Of a stretch of DNA of 31,329 nucleotides, positions 16,658-26,425 are shown piece after piece (positions within the stretch are counted from its first letter, which is position 1; each line of letters opens with the position of its first letter). The stretch covers positions 1-31,329 of the forward strand of contig CAJJNP010000016.1 of NCBI GenBank assembly GCA_905193145.1. Direction: 5' to 3'. Under the pieces are notes generated by a model. The model did not search any database. It had not been told where the DNA came from and saw only the letters and a program-made list of their open reading frames with translations. The translations under genes and the position numbers were made by a program. This DNA comes from an uncultured Odoribacter sp. (GTDB lineage: Bacteria; Bacteroidota; Bacteroidia; Bacteroidales; Marinifilaceae).

Positions 16658-17836
16658 TCAGTATGTGAATTTCCCGAATTCGCTGAGTATCGTGAGCTTG
16701 TTTCCTTCACCTTCGTCGTTGTCGTAGCAACGTCCGATGATTTGTGCGTCAATGTTGAAACTCTTGGAAATGGCAATGATGTCTTCTGCTAAATCTTCAT
16801 CGACATAGATTTCCATGCGGTGTCCCATATTGAACACTTTGTACATTTCCTCCCAAGGAGTGGCAGATTGTTCTTGTATCAATTGGAACAAAGGAGGCAC
16901 GGGAAACATATTGTCTTTTACGATATGCATATTTTCCACGAAGTTCATCACTTTGGTCTGTGCGCCACCAGAGCAATGTATCATACCATGGATTTGTTTT
17001 CTGTATTTGTCTAATATTTTTTTGATTACAGGAGCATATGTACGGGTGGGAGACAGGACTAATTTGCCTGCATTTACATCTGTACCTTTTACTGCATCTG
17101 TTAGTTGACAGTTGCCGGCGTAAACGAGTTCTTCTGGTACGTTATTGTCATAGCTTTCCGGATATTTTTTTGCCAGATATTTTGCAAATACGTCATGACG
17201 AGCTGAGGTCAGACCGTTTGATCCCATTCCGCCATTGTATTCTGTTTCATAGCTGGCTTGTCCAAAGGAGGCTAAACCTACGATAACGTCTCCCGGACGG
17301 ATATTGGCGTTATCAATGACATCTTCGCGTTTCATGCGGCAAGTCACGGTTGAATCTACGATAATGGTGCGAACCAAGTCTCCGACGTCTGCTGTTTCTC
17401 CGCCTGTTGAGTAAATATTTACTCCTAATTTGCGGTATTCTGCCAATAGTTCTTCGGTTCCATTGATGATGGCAGCAATTACCTCTCCTGGAATTAGATT
17501 TTTGTTACGCCCGATGGTCGAAGAAAGCAAAATGTTGTCTACAGCACCTACGCATAATAGATCATCAATATTCATGATTAATGCATCTTGTGCTATACCT
17601 TTCCATACTGACAAGTCGCCTGTTTCTTTCCAATATAGATATGCTAACGATGATTTAGTACCGGCACCATCAGCATGCATGATGTTGCAATAATTCTCGT
17701 CTCCGCCTAAAAAGTCTGGAACAATCTTGCAGAACGCACGAGGAAATACTCCTTTATCAATGTTTTTAATAGCGTTGTGTACATCTTCTTTAGATGCTGA
17801 TACGCCGCGTTTGTTATATCTTTCGTCTTTTCTCAT
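16658..17836 (-). CDS. purM: Phosphoribosylformylglycinamidine cyclo-ligase (AIR synthetase)
   Basis: A 392-residue cytosolic enzyme of the PurM/ThiL ATP-binding family: it converts FGAM and ATP to aminoimidazole ribonucleotide in purine synthesis. HADGAGTK (54-61), AQDALIMNIDDLLCVGA and STGGETADVGDLVRT are the expected nucleotide and substrate motifs; GLASFGQASYETEYNGGMGS and HCSGGAQTKVMNF follow. At about 390 residues it is longer than the 345-residue E. coli enzyme, as is usual for Bacteroidota. It stands alone here with no other pur genes adjacent. Confidence 0.93.
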   Translation of the reverse strand: MRKDERYNKRGVSASKEDVHNAIKNIDKGVFPRAFCKIVPDFLGGDENYCNIMHADGAGTKSSLAYLYWKETGDLSVWKGIAQDALIMNIDDLLCVGAVDNILLSSTIGRNKNLIPGEVIAAIINGTEELLAEYRKLGVNIYSTGGETADVGDLVRTIIVDSTVTCRMKREDVIDNANIRPGDVIVGLASFGQASYETEYNGGMGSNGLTSARHDVFAKYLAKKYPESYDNNVPEELVYAGNCQLTDAVKGTDVNAGKLVLSPTRTYAPVIKKILDKYRKQIHGMIHCSGGAQTKVMNFVENMHIVKDNMFPVPPLFQLIQEQSATPWEEMYKVFNMGHRMEIYVDEDLAEDIIAISKSFNIDAQIIGRCYDNDEGEGNKLTILSEFGKFTY

Positions 17837-17864
17837 ACCTAGGAATTAAAAGTCTTTCTTTGGG

Positions 17865-17872
17865 CAAAATTA
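17865..17872 (-). promoter_or_regulatory. -7 box of purM (TAATTTTG on the minus strand)
   Basis: Matches TAnnTTTG, 29 nt before the purM ATG. No clear TTTG lies at the -33 position. Confidence 0.4.
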
Positions 17873-17909
17873 CTGAAAATAATCGTAATTATCAGTTTTG
17901 TATTTAGAT

Positions 17910-18176
17910 TTATCGTCCGAATGTGCGTCTCAATAGAAGATAGAGGCGCCACCACATGATTAGCAATAGCCCTATGCCTATTAACAGACTCGTGGCTTTT
18001 CCCGTGTGCAGAAAGTAGCCGATTGTAAAGGCTATTCCTTCTACTCCATTCCAAGGATTCATGGCAACGAGCGTGTATCGATAGTTGCTGGCAACAGAAC
18101 TCATGGAGAGAGCGGAGCAGGCAATTACTAAAATAATAAATGAAATAACTAGGAACCAAATATTTATTTTTCTCAT
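17910..18176 (-). CDS. Small two-helix membrane protein, unknown function
   Basis: An 88-residue protein starting at the ATG at 18176; a longer in-frame start at 18257 would run through the ferritin terminator and is rejected. A first hydrophobic stretch covers residues 6-24 and ends in VIAC (C20 might be a lipobox). A second covers about 62-82 (ATSLLIGIGLLLIMWW), followed by a basic tail (RRTFGR). Between them lies NPWNGVEGIAF. No family is recognised. It has its own -7 box (TACATTTG) just upstream and lies between ferritin and purM on the same strand. Confidence 0.6.
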   Translation of the reverse strand: MRKINIWFLVISFIILVIACSALSMSSVASNYRYTLVAMNPWNGVEGIAFTIGYFLHTGKATSLLIGIGLLLIMWWRLYLLLRRTFGR

Positions 18177-18191
18177 AAATTGATTTTTATG

Positions 18192-18199
18192 CAAATGTA
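18192..18199 (-). promoter_or_regulatory. -7 box of the small membrane protein gene
   Basis: The minus strand reads TACATTTG, a match to TAnnTTTG, 16 nt upstream of the ATG at 18176, inside the T-rich tail of the ferritin terminator. No TTTG lies at -33. Confidence 0.35.
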
Positions 18200-18209
18200 T
18201 ATAAAAAAA

Positions 18210-18232
18210 CTGTCTGGTTTTTTCCCAGACAG
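18210..18232 (-). terminator. Intrinsic terminator of ferritin
   Basis: CTGTCTGG and CCAGACAG form a perfect 8-bp stem, flanked by A-runs and T-runs on both sides. Read on the minus strand it lies 24 nt after the ferritin stop and is followed by seven T. Confidence 0.85.
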
Positions 18233-18256
18233 CTTTTTTATATAGTGTGACGTTCA

Positions 18257-18739
18257 TTATTGTCTTGCACCTAACTGCGCATCAAGATAGAAAATTGCAC
18301 CTTCACCGGCTTTCTGTAATTTATCAACAATTCCTTGTGCAGTTGCTTCTTCTTCTACTTGTTCTTTTACAAAACCCCATAGGAAATTCTGTGTTGCATT
18401 GTCTTTTTCTGCGTGTGCTACTTCAATCAATCCGTCAATTAATTTTGATACATGACATTCATGTTCGTAAACGTGTTTGAAAACTTCCAGCGGGCTTCCC
18501 CAACCTGTTGGAACTACATCAACTTTGTCAACTTTTGCAATTCCTCCACGTTGCATGATATAGCTTGCCATTTCATATGCATGGCCTACTTCTTCTTGAG
18601 ACTGTTTTTTTAACCAGTTTGCAAAACCGTTAAAACCTTCTCTTTCCATATAGAAAGACATTGACAAGTAAAGATTTGCTGACCATAATTCTGCAGTGAT
18701 TTGGTCGTTTAGCGCTTGTTGTAATTTTTCTGAGATCAT
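18257..18739 (-). CDS. ftnA: Bacterial non-haem ferritin
   Basis: A 160-residue iron-storage protein forming 24-subunit cages. The ferroxidase centre residues are all present at their E. coli FtnA positions: E17, E50 and H53 (in QEEVGHA), E94, and Q127 and E130 in KEQVEEEA. Y24 is also kept. It oxidises Fe2+ and stores ferric mineral in the cytosol, which also limits oxidative damage. It is a single-gene unit: a terminator follows, and a long perfect hairpin (18782-18816) separates it from yidC. No Fur-type box was recognised. Confidence 0.95.
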   Translation of the reverse strand: MISEKLQQALNDQITAELWSANLYLSMSFYMEREGFNGFANWLKKQSQEEVGHAYEMASYIMQRGGIAKVDKVDVVPTGWGSPLEVFKHVYEHECHVSKLIDGLIEVAHAEKDNATQNFLWGFVKEQVEEEATAQGIVDKLQKAGEGAIFYLDAQLGARQ

Positions 18740-18781
18740 GACATTAAAGTTTTAATCATTATACTCGTTGTGTGACAAATT

Positions 18782-18816
18782 GTATGCCAAAAGGCATGAT
18801 TGCCATTTTGGCATAC
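18782..18816. other. Perfect inverted repeat between yidC and ferritin
   Basis: GTATGCCAAAA (18782-18792) and TTTTGGCATAC (18806-18816) pair over 11 bp, and an inner GGCA/TGCC adds four more with one bulged A. It starts 9 nt past the yidC stop and sits 43 nt upstream of the ferritin start. There is no T-run after it on the minus strand (AATTTGTC), so it may be a weak terminator, an mRNA 3' stabiliser, or an operator for ferritin. Confidence 0.5.
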
Positions 18817-18824
18817 TTGAATGT

Positions 18825-20675
18825 TTATTTTCTTCCTTTTTGCTGTTCGCGCAATCTTCTCTGCTGTTCTTTCTGCATTTCTTCCAGACGTTGTTGGAAC
18901 TTGGATTTCTTCATTGGTTTTGTCTTGGCAATTTCAATTTGCTTGAGCAATTTTTGATCGTCAACAAATTTACGGATAATCCATGTCTGGAGAATTGTAA
19001 TTAAGGTTGCTATAAAATAATAGTAGCTTAGACCTGAAGAGTAACTGTTGAATATGAACAGGAACATCACCGGCATGATATACATCATTGTCTGCATGCC
19101 TTTCATCTGGTCGTTTTGTGGCTGATTGCGGTTGTTCATGATCATGTAGATAATGTTTGTCGCAGTCATTAGCAAGCAGAAGAGACTCACGTGGTTGCCA
19201 TAAAATGGAATGGTGAAGGGCAACGTTGCAATTGAATCATATGAAGCGAGGTCTGTAGCCCATAAGAATCCTCGCTGGCGTAATTCGATTGCGCCCGGGA
19301 AAAAGTAGAACAAGGCTATCAAAATAGGCATTTGTATCAACATCGGTAAACAGCCACCCATTGGATTAACTCCAGCTTGCCTGTACAGCTTCATGATGGC
19401 TTGTTGTTTTTCCATGGCTTTGTCTGCCGGATATTTTTTGCTGATTTCATCAACCTGAGGTTTCAAAACACGCATCCTTGCCTGCGACATATAGGATTTA
19501 TAGGTCAAAGGGAAGAGGATGATTTTGATAATCAATGTCAATAACAGGATAATGATACCATAGTTCAAAGTTGTATTGTTCTGTAAGAAATTGAAGATTG
19601 GAATAACAAAATATTTGTTGAACCAAGCAATCCATTTCCAGCCCATATTAATAACATCCGGCAGGTCAATATCATTTCCATATTCTTTCAATACATTGTA
19701 TGAGTTCGGACCGAAATAGAACTGCATGTTGTATTGCTCATTTGTTTTGCCGTTGTAGGGTAGAGGAATTTCTGCATATGCGTCTTTGAGGTATTCGCTT
19801 TTCTGACTGTTCTTTGAAATCAATGTTACATCGCTGAATGGTGTTTTGGCAATGAGGATTGAGGAGAAGAACTGTTGTTTAAAGTCAATCCATTGAACTT
19901 TGGTGGTCAATGTCTCTTCCTCGTCAGAGGTCAGTGACATATGCTCTACATCATCTTCAAAGAATTTGTAATATATACCAGTGTACCGATTTTCAAAATC
20001 TTTACTCTTTTCCAACTGTGGCATGTTTACGCCCCAATTCAGTGTTAAGAATGATGAGTTGGAAGCAATCACGTCACCCATATTATGAGTAATGATATTG
20101 AAATCTACCATGTAGCTATCCGGCGCCAATGAATATTGGTATTCAATATACTTTGTGCTGTCAGCATACAAGCGCATAGTCAGTGTTTGTGCTTGTTCTT
20201 TTGCATACAGCGTTGTCGTTGTAGTGCTTGGTACAAATAAAAAGTTTTCTGTGTTGATCTCTTTGTTCTGGGCATAGAAGTTCATGCCTAAAACACTTTC
20301 TTTTTCCTTCCATAACACTAAGGGAAGAGAGTCGTGTGTACGATATTCTTTTAGGTCGACAATTGTTATTCGTCCTCCGCGTGTGCTGATATTCAGCTTT
20401 ATTTTATCATTTTCTAATGTATAAAGCTGTTCTGCAAGACTATCTTGCATGAATACACTGTCTCTTTTTATGCCTGCAGCATTACCGTTTGCTGCAGCTT
20501 CCATTTCCAGCTGCCGTTGTACAGCAGCAATTTCCATTTTCTGTTTTTCTACTCGGGCAATAGAGTCTTGTCTTTGCATTTCCCGCACCTGCTCTTCGCT
20601 GGGACGGTTAAGGTACGAAAATCCGATTAGGATTAAGAAAATGATTACAAGACCGATAACTGTATTTTTGTCCAT
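18825..20675 (-). CDS. yidC: Membrane protein insertase YidC
   Basis: A 616-residue inner-membrane insertase of the Gram-negative type. An N-terminal helix (residues 6-22) is followed by a large periplasmic beta-sandwich domain (about 75-345) and the conserved five-helix core (about 355-585). The core carries FPLTYKSYMSQARMRVLKPQ, the coiled C1 loop DEISKKYPADKAMEKQQAIM and GVNPMGGCLPMLIQMPILIA. A basic tail (KPMKKSKFQQRLEEMQ) is consistent with ribosome contact. It inserts membrane proteins alone or with SecYEG. It lies 22 nt after pyrG on the same strand, so both are probably in one transcript. Confidence 0.96.
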   Translation of the reverse strand: MDKNTVIGLVIIFLILIGFSYLNRPSEEQVREMQRQDSIARVEKQKMEIAAVQRQLEMEAAANGNAAGIKRDSVFMQDSLAEQLYTLENDKIKLNISTRGGRITIVDLKEYRTHDSLPLVLWKEKESVLGMNFYAQNKEINTENFLFVPSTTTTTLYAKEQAQTLTMRLYADSTKYIEYQYSLAPDSYMVDFNIITHNMGDVIASNSSFLTLNWGVNMPQLEKSKDFENRYTGIYYKFFEDDVEHMSLTSDEEETLTTKVQWIDFKQQFFSSILIAKTPFSDVTLISKNSQKSEYLKDAYAEIPLPYNGKTNEQYNMQFYFGPNSYNVLKEYGNDIDLPDVINMGWKWIAWFNKYFVIPIFNFLQNNTTLNYGIIILLLTLIIKIILFPLTYKSYMSQARMRVLKPQVDEISKKYPADKAMEKQQAIMKLYRQAGVNPMGGCLPMLIQMPILIALFYFFPGAIELRQRGFLWATDLASYDSIATLPFTIPFYGNHVSLFCLLMTATNIIYMIMNNRNQPQNDQMKGMQTMMYIMPVMFLFIFNSYSSGLSYYYFIATLITILQTWIIRKFVDDQKLLKQIEIAKTKPMKKSKFQQRLEEMQKEQQRRLREQQKGRK

Positions 20676-20697
20676 ATTTTAATAATTAGTATGCTGA

Positions 20698-22396
<1,699 letters not shown>

Positions 22397-22442
22397 AACT
22401 TTATGTGACCAATGAATGTCTCTTATTTGCAACTAAGCGTTT

Positions 22443-24263
22443 TTAAATCATTTCATCCAATGCTTTTAGTTTTTCTTGCAGCAGATTTAAGCGTTGGCGT
22501 GTTTTGCCGATTTTTGATTCCAGCTCATTTAAAAGTCCTTGTGATTTATTAGACTTAGCAATGAAGCCAATGTTGTTCTCCCAAGTGTGGATGTCAGTTT
22601 CTAGCTGGCGTATTTTTGCTACAAGTTTTTCTCGTTCATTGATGATTTTGTATTCTTTGTTTTCATCGGTGTCCAATGTGCTGATTTTAGCACGGAAGCG
22701 TTCCAGATTCCGATCGAATTCATCGAGATTCAACTGGTCAAACCAATGATTGATGATGCCTCTGAATTCTTCTTGGATAGAGTCTTTTTCCTTGATGGGA
22801 ACAAAACCGATTTTGCTCCAACGGTTTTGAAAATCTTTCAGCTTTTCAATATCCTCATCGGTATTCCCGCTAAGAGAAAATTGCTTCACTTCTTCTATTA
22901 GAACTTTCTTTTGCTCCAAGTTCTGTTCTTGTTCTGCATCTTTGTCTTTGAAGTGCAGACTCTTATTATTGAAAAATACATCGCATGCAGCGCGGAATCT
23001 TGCCCATACTTTGTTGGAGTATTTGCGCGGAGCAGGACCGATTTTCTTCCATTCTTTCTGACAAGCTATTATTTTATCTGTTGTTGTCTTCCAATCTGTA
23101 CTGTCTTTGAGGGCTTCTACTTTTTCGCAAAGGGCAATCTTTAATTGTAAATTCTTTTCTAATTCAATATCCAATTCTGCATGAAAAGTCCGTTTCTTTT
23201 CAAAGAAAATATCACAGATGCTTCTGAACTTCTTATATATCCGATTGCGTTCTTTTTGTGGTACATTGCCAGCTTGTTTCCACTCTTGCTGCAAGTCAAG
23301 GATTTTCTGGGTAGCAGTTTGCCATTGAGCCATAGTCTTGTATTCTTCGGCTGTAATTGCTTCTGCTTTATTGCACAATTCTTCTTTGATGCGCAAATTG
23401 TTATCTTGTTCTGCTTTTAACGTTTCGAAAAAATTGTGATATTTATCGTTGATTTGTGTGCTGGCAGCTTTAAATCTTTCCCATAATGCTTCTTTTTGCT
23501 CCTTGGGGATAGGACCGATTTCTTTCCAACGTGCATGCAAAAGTTGAAGCTGTTTGAAAGCTCCTGTAATATCATTGCCTTCATCTAATTTTTCTGCTTC
23601 TTCACATAATGCAGTTTTTTCTTCGAGATTATGTTTGAGATCAAGATCTCGAAGTTCTTTATTTATTTTTATATAGTTGTAGAAATTTTCAACGTGATGA
23701 TGGTAGGTTTCTAGCAATCCATTAAGTTGAGCTTGTGGTACAGGGCCTGTGTTTCTCCATCTCTCTTGTAATTCACGAAATTCTTGAAACGTTTTGTCCA
23801 TTGATTCCTCTTTTTGAACCAATACTTTCAACTCTTCGATAATCCCTTGTTTGATTTTTAAATTCTCTTCTCGTTCAGCTTCTACTTGGCGGTTTTGTGC
23901 GCTACGTTTGTCTTTATATGTTTTATATAATTGGTTGAAGCGTTCTTTGCTGTCGTTTTTATAATCAAAATCTTCAGGATTGTCTCCATCTGCGGTGAAT
24001 GCAGCAAGTGCTGTAGCGTATTCTGCATTGTATTTGGTTTCGAAAATTTCTGGCAGAGAATCCATGATATCTTTCAATAGATTCACTGGATATTGTTCCA
24101 TTAGCTTTTGCAGATGTTTTACAATATCTTCGGTTGAAAGAGAGGAGAAATCAATGGTAGGGATTTCTGTAACTTCTTTTGTAGCTTCGACAGTGGTTTT
24201 CTCATCGTTTATGAGTTGCTCATCTGCGGCATGAATGTCTGTGATGTTGTTTTCTTGCTCCAT
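22443..24263 (-). CDS. DUF349 repeat protein
   Basis: A 606-residue, highly charged, alpha-helical cytosolic protein without signal or membrane segment. After an acidic N-terminus (about 1-100) come five DUF349 repeats. Their cores read ERWRNTGPVP, ARWKEIGPIP, QEWKQAGNVP, KEWKKIGPAP and NRWSKIGFVP, each followed by a Phe/Trp-rich second helix such as LWERFKAA or VWARFRAACDVFF. The C-terminus (about 515-606) is a predicted coiled coil. DUF349 proteins are near-universal in Bacteroidota and of unknown function. It is a single-gene unit, divergent from the acyltransferase gene. Confidence 0.9.
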   Translation of the reverse strand: MEQENNITDIHAADEQLINDEKTTVEATKEVTEIPTIDFSSLSTEDIVKHLQKLMEQYPVNLLKDIMDSLPEIFETKYNAEYATALAAFTADGDNPEDFDYKNDSKERFNQLYKTYKDKRSAQNRQVEAEREENLKIKQGIIEELKVLVQKEESMDKTFQEFRELQERWRNTGPVPQAQLNGLLETYHHHVENFYNYIKINKELRDLDLKHNLEEKTALCEEAEKLDEGNDITGAFKQLQLLHARWKEIGPIPKEQKEALWERFKAASTQINDKYHNFFETLKAEQDNNLRIKEELCNKAEAITAEEYKTMAQWQTATQKILDLQQEWKQAGNVPQKERNRIYKKFRSICDIFFEKKRTFHAELDIELEKNLQLKIALCEKVEALKDSTDWKTTTDKIIACQKEWKKIGPAPRKYSNKVWARFRAACDVFFNNKSLHFKDKDAEQEQNLEQKKVLIEEVKQFSLSGNTDEDIEKLKDFQNRWSKIGFVPIKEKDSIQEEFRGIINHWFDQLNLDEFDRNLERFRAKISTLDTDENKEYKIINEREKLVAKIRQLETDIHTWENNIGFIAKSNKSQGLLNELESKIGKTRQRLNLLQEKLKALDEMI

Positions 24264-24292
24264 AATTTGTCAGCAGTTAAGTGTATGTGTAC

Positions 24293-24300
24293 CAAACGTA
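24293..24300 (-). promoter_or_regulatory. -7 box of the DUF349 gene (TACGTTTG on the minus strand)
   Basis: Matches TAnnTTTG, 30 nt before the ATG at 24263. The expected -33 position falls beside an 8-bp dyad (24318-24340) rather than on a TTTG. Confidence 0.4.
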
Positions 24301-24317
24301 ATTCGTTCGGGTTGTTC

Positions 24318-24356
24318 AACCATCACTCTGTTTGATGGTTCCAATACTTTATTGGA
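24318..24356. promoter_or_regulatory. Two adjacent dyads in the divergent promoter region
   Basis: AACCATCA and TGATGGTT (24318-24340, 7-nt gap) are followed directly by TCCAAT and ATTGGA (24340-24356, 5-nt gap); both are perfect inverted repeats. They lie between the DUF349 and acyltransferase promoters and may be operators or part of the DUF349 mRNA leader. Confidence 0.3.
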
Positions 24357-24439
24357 CTCACGAAAATAGTAATAAAATATGAAAGTGGCAAATTAATTTT
24401 TATTGTCTTTCTATTGCCTGTTTTTAAATGAACTCTTTG

Positions 24440-24447
24440 TATTTTTG
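24440..24447 (+). promoter_or_regulatory. -7 box of the acyltransferase-GT2 operon (TATTTTTG)
   Basis: Matches TAnnTTTG, 46 nt before the ATG at 24494. It lies inside the longer in-frame reading that starts at 24428, which argues for the downstream start. Confidence 0.45.
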
Positions 24448-24493
24448 TTGCGTTTTTAGTAGAGAATACTCTGAAATAATTTTAGGAATCATT

Positions 24494-25369
24494 ATGTTGT
24501 CGAAAATTGTATACGGATTTGTTTGGTTATTGAGTCTGTTACCTTTGCGTGTGTTGTATCTGTTTGCCGATATATGCTATGTTTTGCTTTATTATGTGGT
24601 TCGTTATCGGCGTAAGGTTGTGATGATGAATCTTAGAAATTCTTTTCCTGAGAAAACGGAAGCAGAGTTGGGTAAGATAGCCAAAGGATTTTATCACCAT
24701 TTGTGTGATTTTTTGGTAGAGTCTTATCGTATGTGGCATATGTCGGCAGAGGAAATAAAGCGTAGATGTGTTTTTAATAATAATGAAGTTGTTCAGAATT
24801 ATTTGAATGAGGGAAGAAGCCTTATTGTGGTATTAGGTCATTATGGAAATTGGGAATGGATGGCTTCTTATAGTTTATGGATGTCTGACGATGTTGATTT
24901 TTTCACATTGTACAAGCCTCTCCATAATTCGGTGTTTGATAAAATGATGCATCAGATTCGTTCGCGTTTCGGTGCAATACCTATCCCTAAAAATGATGTG
25001 TTGCGCGAAATTGTAAACAATCGTCGGAAGGGGCGTCTTTTCTTTGCTGCTTTTATCGGAGATCAGACTCCTAATGTGGCAAATTTGAATTTCTGGATGG
25101 AATTCCTTCATCAGGATACACCGGTGTTGATAGGTACGGAAAAAATTGCACGTAAATTCAATCTTCCTGTTATTTCCTTGCGGATGCGGAAAGTGAAACG
25201 GGGCTATTATGAGGTAGATGTGATGGATTTATGTGGAGAGCCAGGAACTTTGGAACCAGGCGAATTGACCCGTATGCATACAAAGATGTTGGAACGTTAT
25301 ATTCAGGAAAAGCCAGAATTATGGTTGTGGTCTCATCGTCGTTGGAAACATAAGAGGGAAATAAATTAG
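24494..25369 (+). CDS. LpxL/HtrB-family lysophospholipid (lipid A) acyltransferase
   Basis: A 291-residue inner-membrane protein. An N-terminal hydrophobic stretch (about 5-36) is followed by the acyltransferase motif GHYGNWEW, which contains the H-x4-E catalytic dyad, then FFAAFIGDQTPN and the C-terminal LWSHRRWKHK, all typical of LpxL/LpxM-like enzymes. These transfer a secondary acyl chain to Kdo-lipid A precursors on the cytoplasmic face. Start: ATG at 24494; an upstream ATG at 24428 adds 22 residues but overlaps the -7 box. The GT2 gene begins 3 nt after the stop. The exact acceptor is not determined by the sequence. Confidence 0.88.
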   Translation: MLSKIVYGFVWLLSLLPLRVLYLFADICYVLLYYVVRYRRKVVMMNLRNSFPEKTEAELGKIAKGFYHHLCDFLVESYRMWHMSAEEIKRRCVFNNNEVVQNYLNEGRSLIVVLGHYGNWEWMASYSLWMSDDVDFFTLYKPLHNSVFDKMMHQIRSRFGAIPIPKNDVLREIVNNRRKGRLFFAAFIGDQTPNVANLNFWMEFLHQDTPVLIGTEKIARKFNLPVISLRMRKVKRGYYEVDVMDLCGEPGTLEPGELTRMHTKMLERYIQEKPELWLWSHRRWKHKREIN

Positions 25370-25372
25370 AAT

Positions 25373-26374
25373 ATGGTGAAAGCTGCTGTTATTATATTGA
25401 ATTGGAATGGTGAAAAATTATTGCAGGAGTTTTTGCCTTCTGTTATTAGGAATACTAATTCGAAAATAGGCAAAGTTGTTGTTGTTGACAATGCTTCTTC
25501 TGATAATTCTGCCGAGGTGATGCGTGCGATGTTTCCAGAAGTGGAATATGTGCAGTTTGATAATAATTATGGGTTTGCAGGTGGTTATAATCGGGCCATA
25601 GCGATGAGAGAGGAGGAATTTGTAGTGTTGTTGAATAGTGATGTTGAGGTTACAGCGGGATGGTTGGAGCCCTTGGTTGCTCTCTTGGAAGAAGATCACA
25701 ATGTTGTGGCTGTACAACCTAAAATTATGGCTTATAAAGATAAAAACTCTTTTGAGTATGCAGGTGCCTGTGGAGGTTTTATTGATTATTTAGGATTCCC
25801 GTTTTGCAGAGGAAGAATATTGGATATACTTGAAACAGATTTTGGTCAATATAATGATATCCGAGAGGTGTTTTGGTGTAGTGGAGCTGCTTTATGTATT
25901 CGCCGGGATGCATATATGCGGATAGGCGGATTGGATGAGCGTTTTTTTGCTCATATGGAAGAAATTGATATGTGTTGGCGTTTGCGAAACAGTGGGCGAA
26001 TATTGAAAGTTTGTACAGCATCAGTCGTGTATCATTTAGGCGGAGGTTCATTGCCTATGAATCACCCTCGTAAGTTATTCTTGAATTATCGGAACAATTT
26101 ATTGATGTTATATAAAAATCTGAATATAAGAGAGTGGAGAAGGGTGCGTTGGCAAAGGTGGTTTTTAGATAGTGCAGCGATGCTGCTGTTTTCGTTGAAA
26201 GGGGAGTGGGCAAATGCTAAATCTATTATTCAGGCTTATCAAGAGTTCCATTTATTGAAAAAACATTATAAACATGGAACGGGCACTCGAAATGATGCTT
26301 GTATTTATCCTCATAGCTTGATATTTCGTTATTATTTTAAAGGTATACATACATTTTCAGATCTATGGAAATAA
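25373..26374 (+). CDS. Glycosyltransferase family 2 (rhamnosyltransferase-like)
   Basis: A 333-residue GT-A fold enzyme. VKAAVIILNWNGEKLLQEFL opens the fold, with VVVDNASSDNSAEVM and NNYGFAGGYNRAI as nucleotide-binding segments. LLNSDVEV is the DxD-like metal site, and HMEEIDMCWRLRNSGR is the conserved acceptor-side motif. The layout resembles the WbbL/rhamnosyltransferase branch that builds O-antigen or capsule. A hydrophobic C-terminal segment (about 265-285) may attach it to the membrane. It is coupled to the lipid A-type acyltransferase, consistent with a surface-glycolipid role. Donor and acceptor sugars are unknown. Confidence 0.88.
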   Translation: MVKAAVIILNWNGEKLLQEFLPSVIRNTNSKIGKVVVVDNASSDNSAEVMRAMFPEVEYVQFDNNYGFAGGYNRAIAMREEEFVVLLNSDVEVTAGWLEPLVALLEEDHNVVAVQPKIMAYKDKNSFEYAGACGGFIDYLGFPFCRGRILDILETDFGQYNDIREVFWCSGAALCIRRDAYMRIGGLDERFFAHMEEIDMCWRLRNSGRILKVCTASVVYHLGGGSLPMNHPRKLFLNYRNNLLMLYKNLNIREWRRVRWQRWFLDSAAMLLFSLKGEWANAKSIIQAYQEFHLLKKHYKHGTGTRNDACIYPHSLIFRYYFKGIHTFSDLWK

Positions 26375-26386
26375 ACTTTTCTATAA

Positions 26387-26394
26387 TAGATTTG
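26387..26394 (+). promoter_or_regulatory. -7 box of the ECF sigma operon (TAGATTTG)
   Basis: Matches TAnnTTTG, 32 nt before the sigma ATG and 12 nt after the GT2 stop. No -33 TTTG is visible. An autoregulated ECF promoter could overlap here but cannot be recognised by eye. Confidence 0.35.
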
Positions 26395-26425
26395 TCTAAG
26401 AATAGAAATTAATTAAGAGCGTGCT

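Noticed and set aside
17876..17896. Short dyad (ATAAT/ATTAT within CTGA...TCAG) upstream of purM as a purine riboswitch or operator
   Set aside because: The stem is too short and AT-only, and no aptamer-like junction is present, so I cannot separate it from chance in AT-rich DNA.
18177..18257. An N-terminal extension of the small membrane protein starting at 18257
   Set aside because: It would translate the ferritin terminator hairpin and the -7 box. The ATG at 18176 gives a proper membrane-protein start.
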